From assembly GCA_032718475.1 (NCBI GenBank), contig JAUCBJ010008213.1:1-41139 (forward strand): DNA of 41,139 nucleotides, given 5' to 3'. Under the pieces are notes generated by a model, which was not told the DNA's origin, did not search any database, and was given only the letters and a program-made list of their open reading frames with translations. Origin of the DNA: Nemertoderma westbladi (taxonomy: Eukaryota > Xenacoelomorpha > Nemertodermatida > Nemertodermatidae). This document shows positions 33,591-41,139 of the stretch, in pieces (positions within the stretch are counted from its first letter, which is position 1; every line of letters starts with the position of its first letter). Made by a program: the position numbers and the translations under genes.

Positions 33591-34850
33591 TGGGATTCCT
33601 GAGGAAATTTTTGCGGGAATCGTCGATGGTTCGACGATATTTGCGTCTACCATTGATGGTGACACAAATTAATTCGAAGTATTATGGGGAGTTCTCCAGG
33701 GTGGCCTACTTGTACCATTATTATTCATAATTGTGGTTGTCTATGTTCTACGCATATCCTTAGACAACCATAATGATGATGGTAACACCCCCTATGTTGC
33801 GATCCTAGATGGTTCGACAACATTTGTGTCTACTGTTGATGGTGACACAGAACCATTTGAAGTGTTATGGGGCATCCTTCAGGGAGACACACTTGCACCA
33901 TTCTTGTTCATAATTGTGGTTGACTATGTTCTACGCATGTCCTTAGATCATCATAATGATGATGGGGTGATGATAACTCCACCTACTGGCTCCAGAAGTC
34001 GAGGAAATCCTGCCAAGTACCTAACTGATCTAGACTTTGCTGATGACTTAGGAGTACTCTCAGAATCAATAGAGGGAGCCCAACGGCTCCTCTGCTCATT
34101 AGAACATGCTGCTTCTAGTGTTGGTCTTTTTATTAACTCCAGAAAGACCAAAATTTTTACAGTTAACTTTGAAAGTTCTCAGCAAGTCTCTGATCGGATG
34201 AGCATAAGCTCAAAGGATGGTATGCTTGAGCATGTGGGCGACTTCTGTTACCTGGGATCATGGATCCGGAAGTCAGGTGAGGACCTTCGAATACGTAAGG
34301 GAAAGGCATGGGCAGCCTTGAATAGGCTTTCCAGGATTTGGAAGTCACCGAGAATTAATCGGAAACTTAAGGTCCGATTATTTAGAGCAGCAGTAGTTCC
34401 AGTACTCCTCTATGGGAGCCCATGCTGGGCTCTAACTGCTGAGGACACCAAATCTCTGGATGGCACATTCACAAGAATGCTACGCCGGGTTCATTGTGTC
34501 AAATACAATGCACACATCTCCAACCAGACACTATATAACATTGGAGGTGTCTCATTGCTTCCCCCAAGCTTGACACTATAATAAAATCGCCTCCACTTTG
34601 CAGGAAATTGCTTTCGCCGTGAGGATCAGCCAGTGCATAATCTTGTACTTTGGCATCCTCATAGAGTGAATAAGCATGGTGGACAGCCCATGACTTTCTT
34701 GAGACGCATCTTAAAGGACACTGGCCTTGAAGATGCGGATGATCAAGCAATTGTCATGGGTGATAGGGAGTTGTGGCGGCGCAATTTTGTCGACAAGCCG
34801 GCACAGCATTCTTAAAAATGCAGCTGCAATGCAGCATGCCGATACTAGTA
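33590..34850 (+). pseudogene. LINE reverse transcriptase and 3' end, copy 1 (FADD-type)
   Basis: The open frame 33733-34581 (282 codons, no ATG start) carries ILQGDTLAPFLFIIVVDYVL, LTDLDFADDLGVLSES (catalytic FADD in place of YADD), FCYLGSWIRKSGEDLRIRKG, LKVRLFRAAVVPVLLYGSPC and TRMLRRVHCVKYNAHIS. It then shifts frame to RFAGNCFRREDQPVHNLVL and ends in a 3' tail with GCAGCTGCAATGCAGCATGC and AGT repeats. The segment around the QGDTLAP box is duplicated in tandem with a 183-bp offset (GATGGTTCGAC at 33625 and 33808). The start is lost, so it is not functional. Confidence 0.85.
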
Positions 34851-34857
34851 GTAGTAG

Positions 34858-35009
34858 TAACACCCCCTACCGGGTCAGCTCCAGAAGTCGAGGAAATCCA
34901 GCCAAGTACCTAACTGATCTAAACTTTGCTGATGACGTAGGATAACTCTCAGAATTAGGGAACCCAATGGTTCAGCAGCTCATTAGAAAAAAGGCAGCTT
35001 CTCGTGATG
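34858..35009 (+). pseudogene. LINE copy 2, 5' segment
   Basis: A diverged copy of 33980-34120 (SRSRGNPAKYLTDLNFADDV). It has stops and breaks at GTGATG where the solo LTR starts. It continues at 36143. Confidence 0.8.
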
Positions 35010-36142
35010 TGTAAAAGCTTTTGCGGACATAACAAGTCATTTTTACGCAATGCGCAGAATACTCTAAAATAGCCCTAAATTTATCCAACTACGCGACGGG
35101 AAGGAATTAGAACCAAGATGACGAAATCTGTCAGCTGATTCTTTGTGGACGTGGAGGTTATTTGTTCTGCATTATTCAGCCAATCAGAGCAATTTTACCT
35201 TTATGTCTAACAGAAACCTATGGAACTCGCGCAATGCATTACGGTCTTTGTTTACTATTTTCTGAGCATCAGAGCCAGCTCGGAATTTTCTGTGCTTCTG
35301 TGTGGAAGTTTCAGACTTTGGCCTAGGAACATCAGATGGCCTTGATTATAAGAACGTAAATCTATTAACTTAACTGACTGCATTTCATACTTGTCATACT
35401 TATTTGACGCACCACTGAACATTTCATAACTGCATAAGTAACACATACTGACATTTCACCGCATTATTTTACTTATGTTATTAATTGTTGTTATATTAAT
35501 GGATATTGCTGTTATATTTGGAGAATACCGATAAATAATCATAAACCCCTCAATCTTCTTGATTACTGAGGTAAGAGGAACAGGTTTACCGGTAGCAACT
35601 GCGACTTAAATTAAAGTGGTTTTGTGTGAATTAAATGCTATTTCATAATCCCTACGTGTGTCAGTTGCGATCCTCCTTATATATGATCAAATTCAGTGAC
35701 GGTCGGCAGATCAGTGTGCAGTAGTGTGAAGTAGTGTGAAGTCGTGTGAAGCAGTGTGAAGGTTAATAAAGCATCTCCTAAAGAATGCGCTATTTACGAA
35801 ACCCTGTGGCCATCTAGTTGTGATTAGTATAAGTCATAACTCTGTTTTTATACTTAAAGCGCCACGCCCTAAAGGAACTGTTAATATTTCCCCGAAAGTA
35901 AATATATTTGTCAGAGATTATATATTAACGATCAATCGAATAATACAGTAGGTCTACACTGCAATCACTCTCAAGGAATCCGAATCCAGTCTCCCACACC
36001 GTGGGTCATACGCCGCGCACGGACTGGCTTCGGCTTCAGTCTTCAGTACACTAGGTAATTGATATAGGCTAAAGTCGATTTATAAACAAGAGGACAACTA
36101 AAATTGGCAGGTTAAACTGCTAAAGGTCTAAAAGCGCGAACA
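35010..36142 (+). repeat. Solo LTR of the BEL/Pao family
   Basis: 1,133 bp from TGTAAAAGC to GCGCGAACA, with TGATG at 35005-35009 and again at 36143-36147, the 5-bp duplication usual for BEL/Pao. It is homologous to the LTR at 13722-14872 (opposite strand). AATAAA at 35766 may be its polyadenylation signal, followed by CATCTCCTAAAGAATGCGC, shared with the other LTR. GTGTGAA is repeated in tandem at 35723-35760. It splits LINE copy 2. Confidence 0.88.
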
Positions 36143-36830
36143 TGATGATCGTTTTGTTAACTCCAATAAGACAACAATTTTGAGAGATATTTTCGACAGT
36201 CCTCAGGAAATGTCTCATCGTATGAGCATAAGCCTGAAGATGGCGTGCTTGAGCATGTGGATGACTTCTGCAACATGGGATCATGGATTCGGAAGTTAGG
36301 TGAAAGCCTTCAAAATACATAAAGACGATGCATGTGCAGCTTTGAATGGGCTGTCTATCCACTGTCCAGTATTTATAATTCACATATAATATAGATATTG
36401 GGAAACTTAAGGTCCGATCATTTAGAGCAGCAGTAGTTCCAGTACTCCTCTAAGGCAGTCCATGCTGGGCTCCAACTGCCGAGGACACAAACTCTCTGGA
36501 AGGCACATTCCAAGAATGCTACGTCGGGTTCACAGTGTCAAAGACAATGAACACATCTCCAACCAGACACTATATAAAATTGTAGGTGTATCCTTGGTCC
36601 CCCCAAGCTTGACACATGAACAAAGCCGCCTCTGCATCGCAGTACATTTCTTTCGCCGTGAGTGCATAGAAATGGTCGGCAGCACATAAGTTCTTTGAGG
36701 CGCCTCTTAAAGGGCACTGGCCTTGAAGATGCGGATAATCTCGAGGAAGTCAAGATGCGTTTTGTGGCGGCGTTTTTAGCCGGCATAGCCATCCCATGCA
36801 GCAGCCTGTCGATTATAGATAGATAGAAAT
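36143..36830 (+). pseudogene. LINE copy 2, 3' segment
   Basis: Resumes the copy-1-like text: GTATGAGCATAAGCCTGAAG, then words for FRAAVVPVLL and MLRRVHSVKDNEHISNQTLY, with frameshifts and stops. It ends near 36830 with an ATAG microsatellite, the usual 3' end of target-primed insertions. Confidence 0.8.
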
Positions 36831-36834
36831 AACT

Positions 36835-38075
36835 ATTGCTAAACGTTCTAGAAAAATGGAAACCTAATATGACTAAATTAAAAACTTTGAATGAATTCAG
36901 AAAGCAACGAGACACGTGAGTATAATGAGATTCCCTCGCATGCGGCACAACTACATGTAGTAATAGATGCACCGTACCTACCGTATGGCGTGTATCATTG
37001 CGCTAAACTAGCTCATCAACCTATAAGAGTTTCACCAGCAGAAACCTATTAACGGTACCCTAAAACGGCTGTCATTCAATTCATTGAGGGGAGCATTCTT
37101 AATACTGCAATAAATTACACAATAAATAATAGATTGAAATAAAAACTAATTATACGATATTTTCATGAGAACCAAGAATAATGTGCGTGAGTCAATGTAC
37201 CTGTTTTGCGAAGGATGAATGATTCAGCACCAACATAAATTATTATTAACACATATATCTCTAAGTGTACAGCACAAAAAGTAATTATTATTTAAATTTT
37301 ATTTTTTTTATCTGTTGAAGCAAGCAAGAAGTAAATACTTGGCAGGAATGTAAAAACAACACAAACTAAAAAAATGGCAACCTTTACAATATTAGATGCA
37401 TGCTGAAATCATTGATCAGTTGAGATCGGTAGTTCCAGAGGGAGAATAAACATGCACTATGAAACTAGGTGTAGTGAATTACTTACTGGGAGTACTACTG
37501 ACTACCTCACTAACTACTACTAACTAGTAACACCCTACTGGGAAGCAGCACCGCAAACAAGCGCCAATCACGTTTCCGATTATTGGTGATTGCCTTGGTG
37601 TAATTGCGGTAGTGGGGGATGTAATACAATTCAATATTTTATCTTGTTATTGCCCCCTTTTTGTTCCACGAAAAGGTCCGCAGAGGCACCAACTTATACA
37701 TTTTCATTTTTGTCTGACTATCTTAGTTCTGTGCATGTCGACAACACTAGTGGGGTGATTGAGCCCCAAATAACAGCTGATTACAATAACAATGTGACTC
37801 TATTGATTCTCGCTTATTATTATGGTTAGAATATCAAAAATAAAACAAAAAAGCCAAATGAATACGAAATTGTAGCATAATTATTGCTGCCACAGTAAGC
37901 TGTTCCTTTCCCTTGATTGATAAATAAACATTATTAATTCACCGAGAAGTGATATTAATTCACATAGATAAGACTTACGCCAAGTCAACCCTTGTATTAC
38001 ACTTGATACTAAAACATGTGGTTGACTTGTAGTTTATCTAAATGGTGAGTGTCAAACAGGTTACTGTAAACTAAT
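36835..38075. other. Spacer, no gene recognised
   Basis: AT-rich, with short frames only (e.g. 37590-37829 plus, no domain). ACTACT-type repeats lie at 37487-37530. At 37537-37562 a segment is inverted relative to 31108-31140. Confidence 0.5.
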
Positions 38076-38077
38076 AT

Positions 38078-39310
38078 TTATTTAAAAAAATAATAAAAAC
38101 CTAAGAGATGGGCGGTTTGGGCAGATAAGAACGTGAAAGCGGTTCGAACAACAACTATTGCAGAACGAGCAGCAGCCGTTGGGGGAGAGGTTGTGGACCT
38201 GCTGTTTATTTTACAGAGTTTATGGTGGTACCCGTGGGCTGTTAACCGGGTGATAATATAGCGATTACATTGCCCCGGGCGTTTCCATGTTGAATTTGAG
38301 AACGCCGGCACAGCAGCGTAACCTTCCTCGACTAAGTTGTTCTCGCGGTCGCCGCGGAACAGTTTATATTGGTCCATTATGCGCTGGGTGATAACTGTTG
38401 GGGATTTATCCACTATAGTGTTAATAAATGTATTTACCTTAACGTGTTTAAAATGCTAGAGTAGATGAAGCAGTTATAAGAAGGCCTAACATGCGTTTAA
38501 TAAAGGTGGACTTTTCTTTGTCGATGTCTTTAAGGTGCGTTAAGTTTAGGAATGGGCCAAGTTCTGCAAGAGAATACGTTATAATTGGGGCAACTTTCGA
38601 ATAAAAAAAACAAGTAAAGTTTCAGTTGAGAGCAGATGTAGGTGAGAAAGGGAGCCAATTGCACCATAACATTTTCTTCTTTTTGGTTTTTATATGGTTG
38701 GTGAAGCACAGCGATGTTTGTAAGGTGTCACCGAGGTATTCATACTCATTAGAAATTGTAACGGGTTTGTGTGAAAGTGTCATTTTGAGCGAGACGCCGG
38801 TTATTTCTAAACTTAACTACTTTTGTTTTTACCATATTAACTTCCATTCCGTTATCTTTACACCAAGTTTGGAGGACGTTCAGACCACATTTAATTTCAT
38901 GGTTAGAACGCGAGCTCATCAGCTTAGAAAATATATTTAAGGAGGGCGATAGCGCGGTTAAAAGCTGAAGCTAGGTCCGCAATTAAGTTGATGAAGCACG
39001 TAGGTGAAAATATGTCTCCCTGTAATATTCCTCGCAGTTAAGTGATTGAACTGGATAAACGCAGGCCATCGAATATTTTAACCCTGTTGTTGTGAAGGTT
39101 TTTCATGATGTCATCTCGTAGTCTCCTAGTAGTTTCGACCGAACTACCATATCGAAAGCTTTGCGAAAATCGACAAAGGCAATGCACATTAACCTGTCTC
39201 GCTTGGTTGAACTATTTAAAGCCACTGATATGTCCGCTAGCAGCTTACGTAATGCACCAGCAGTAGACTTTCCAAATAGATAAACCAGATTTGTCGGCTG
39301 GAATCCCATT
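38078..39310 (-). pseudogene. LINE reverse transcriptase fragment, third lineage
   Basis: Minus strand from 39310: GKSTAGALRKLLADISVAL, LMCIAFVDFRKAFDMV (RT motif A), LRGILQGDIFSPTCFINLIA (motif B), EYEYLGDTLQTSLCFTNHIK, then the C-terminal frame 38413-38078 (RLTAHGYHHKLCKINSRS). Frames are broken and the YADD box is degraded. The upstream endonuclease part is missing or cut by the palindromic element to the right. Confidence 0.8.
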
Positions 39311-39355
39311 GGTGCTTAGGAGACATAACCGAACTCGTTTGTTTATTATACAGTA

Positions 39356-39606
39356 AATGTAATAACTATTTACATACTTGTGTGTAAAGTAGCACTTTAC
39401 AGTGTGATGATGCTATTTCTTTGTTACACGAACGAACGTTAGTGAGTGAGTGAAAATAAAGCCACGAGGATCAGAACACTGTAAAGTACTTCATTTCACT
39501 TAACTTTATTTTCACTAACTCACTAACGTTCGTTCGTGTAACAAAGCCACTCGGATCATCACACTGTAAAGTGCTATTTACATACAAGTATGTAAATAGT
39601 TATTAT
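39356..39606. mobile_element. Near-perfect palindromic MITE
   Basis: Left arm from about 39358 (TAATAACTATTTACATACTT) and right arm ending about 39605 (AAGTATGTAAATAGTTATTA) are inverted along roughly 115 nt each. Both carry CACTTTACAGTGTGATGATCC-like and GTTACACGAACGAACGTTAG-like text, meeting near 39485. No ORF. The TSD is uncertain (TA or none visible). Confidence 0.8.
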
Positions 39607-40004
39607 TCCAAAATTGTAACATTGCCCAACGCTGTTAAATTCAAGGATACTTGCAAACAGTTAACAATTGTAAGTTCAATATTTCAAAAACCTATGGGGA
39701 ATGATAATGTTTCAGTGTCAACTATAACACCCACATCATCGTCCACATCTGGTTTTGCTATAGATGAATGTACAAAAAACGACTGTAATTCAGCAGCGCG
39801 CACTATAAAAGAAACATCACGCCCCAATTTGGATATTTGGCCAAACCGTTCTGATTGGCTGAATAATTTACCTAACAACACCAGCAATTTAAACTTTTGA
39901 ATGAAATTAACTGTAAAATATATAATATACAGCATTTATTAAATTGTATTTGATGATGCTAGAGAATTTAGGCCTATGTGTGGTGGTGAAAAAGTTGGAA
40001 CCCC
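39607..40004. other. Spacer with one unrecognised frame
   Basis: A plus frame ends at 39900 (KPMGNDNVSVSTITPTSSST, Ser/Thr/Asn-rich). It starts inside the MITE arm and matches nothing I know. It could be Gag-side text of the Ty3/gypsy element to the right. Confidence 0.4.
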
Positions 40005-41139
40005 AATGACAATAAGAATAACACTAAAACCAAATGCAGCAGTACCATATGCGCAGTTCATACTGCCCGTCAAATCCCTTATGCTTTAAGAGATAAAGTC
40101 AAACATAATTTAGATTATATGGTCAAAGAAAAATTATAGGACCTGTTGGCAATTTCCCAACTGTTTGGTGACATCCATTAGTTGTGGCCCCAAAACCAAA
40201 TGGCGATGTACGTCTCTGCGTAGACTTAACCAAATTAAATTGTCAGGTTTTACAAACTTCTTACCATACACAAAAACACCAAAATAAGCAATATCTGGTT
40301 TAACAATAGAAGACAACTTTTTTGCTAAGGTTGACTTAGTGAAAGGGTACTGGCTAATGCCGCTTGATACTAAATCACAAGAGTTAACTGTGTTTATAAC
40401 ACCATTTGGAAAATTTAAGTTTTTACGTTCCCCTATGGGATTTATTTCAACAGGTGATAGTTTTTCATACCGTGGTGATCAGGCTTTCATAGGATTAAAT
40501 GTACAGAAAGTTACAGATGACATTGCTATGGGATCTCCAACTATCAGAAAACTTGTGAGCATCGTTTGTGATGTCCTATAATGATGTGCATATTATAATT
40601 TTACTGTAAACCAAAATAAATCTATTCTTATATCCAAAGAGATTGATTTTTTTGGGTATAAAATATCACATGGAAACATATCAGCAGACCCTAACAAAGT
40701 GAATGCCATTTCAGACCTTCCAATACCTACCACTCGGACTGACCTCCGAAGCTTCCTAGGTCTCGTGAACCAATTGGGTTCTTTTAGTTCGGAAGTTGCA
40801 TCTGCAGCTAGTCCCCTTCGTGGATTATTAAGTCCGCGAAACGAATTCATATAGTTACCAGAACATAACCAGTCTTTCAAAAAAGTCAAAGCTGCTCTGC
40901 ATTACTAAGACCCCCTGTTCTTGGAATGTTTGACCCGAATGCAGATACCTGTTTGCAAACGGATGTTTCTCGCTTACATGGCATTGGTTTTGTTTTATTG
41001 CAAAAACAATTAGGATATTGGAAACTTATACAGTGTGGAAGCAGATTTTTAAAAGAAGCTGAAACCAGATATGCTATAGTTGAATTGGAAGCCTTGGCAA
41101 TCTTATGGTCGATTCGAAAATGTCATGTTTATTTATGTA
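40005..41139 (+). pseudogene. Ty3/gypsy retrotransposon reverse transcriptase-RNase H, decayed
   Basis: Plus strand, in several frames: WWHPLVVAPKPNGDVRLCVD (RT motif 1-2; the usual C of WCHP is changed), FAKVDLVKGYWLMPLD (motif A), ITPFGKFKFLRSPMGFIST (motif B), VQKVTDDIAMGS (the YVDD/HVDD box, altered to VTDD), FFGYKISHGNISADPNKV, RSFLGLVNQLGSF, then the RNase H start TDVSRLHGIGFVLLQKQL and ETRYAIVELEALAILWSIRK. Stops and shifts are frequent, so it is dead. RNase H and integrase would continue beyond the window. Confidence 0.88.

Noticed and set aside
1-41139. tRNA or rRNA genes
   Set aside because: I saw no B-box (GGTTCGAATCC-like) with a fitting A-box and cloverleaf, and no rRNA core words.

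Overview
The window is nuclear DNA from an animal. Short GT-AG introns split a recognisable metazoan gene, and most of the rest is layered transposable elements of types common in marine invertebrates: BEL/Pao and Ty3/gypsy LTR elements, several LINE lineages, foldback elements and a cut-and-paste DNA transposon. The species cannot be fixed from sequence alone. The DNA is AT-rich, with many TACCGGTA and TAGGCCTA palindromes.

Left part (1-6 kb): the edge of an LTR, a GC-richer pyrimidine-rich stretch with broken gag-like reading frames, then the first five coding exons of a Sec1/Munc18 (STXBP1/UNC-18) gene on the + strand (3620-5931). Their splice sites and phases fit exactly. I found no sixth exon in the remaining 35 kb, so intron 5 is very long, or the gene is interrupted or misassembled.

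Middle-left (6-15 kb): a LINE 3' fragment fused to a truncated BEL/Pao element on the - strand (5' LTR 13722-14872, tandem-repeat leader, three gag/protease ORF pieces, pol lost). Then come a dispersed repeat, another LINE fragment and a foldback element.

Centre (17-30 kb): a roughly 5.5-kb LINE on the - strand, split by a 7,179-bp DNA transposon (18503-25681). This is the most interesting object here. It has 64/65-bp terminal inverted repeats, a perfect 6-bp target duplication (TTTGAC), and inside each end a 1.1-1.5 kb array of the CTCGCGAG palindrome in opposite orientations. It carries two convergent genes: a DDE integrase-like transposase and a zinc-ribbon/HECT-like protein that lacks the HECT C-lobe. 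Removing the element and one TSD copy rejoins the LINE reverse transcriptase reading frame locally.

Right part (30-41 kb): one exon of an unknown cysteine-rich secreted protein (- strand), hairpins and a CRE-like palindrome, two adjacent copies of a LINE (the second split by a solo LTR of the BEL family with TSD TGATG), another LINE (- strand), a near-perfect palindromic MITE, and a decayed Ty3/gypsy reverse transcriptase-RNase H running off the right edge.
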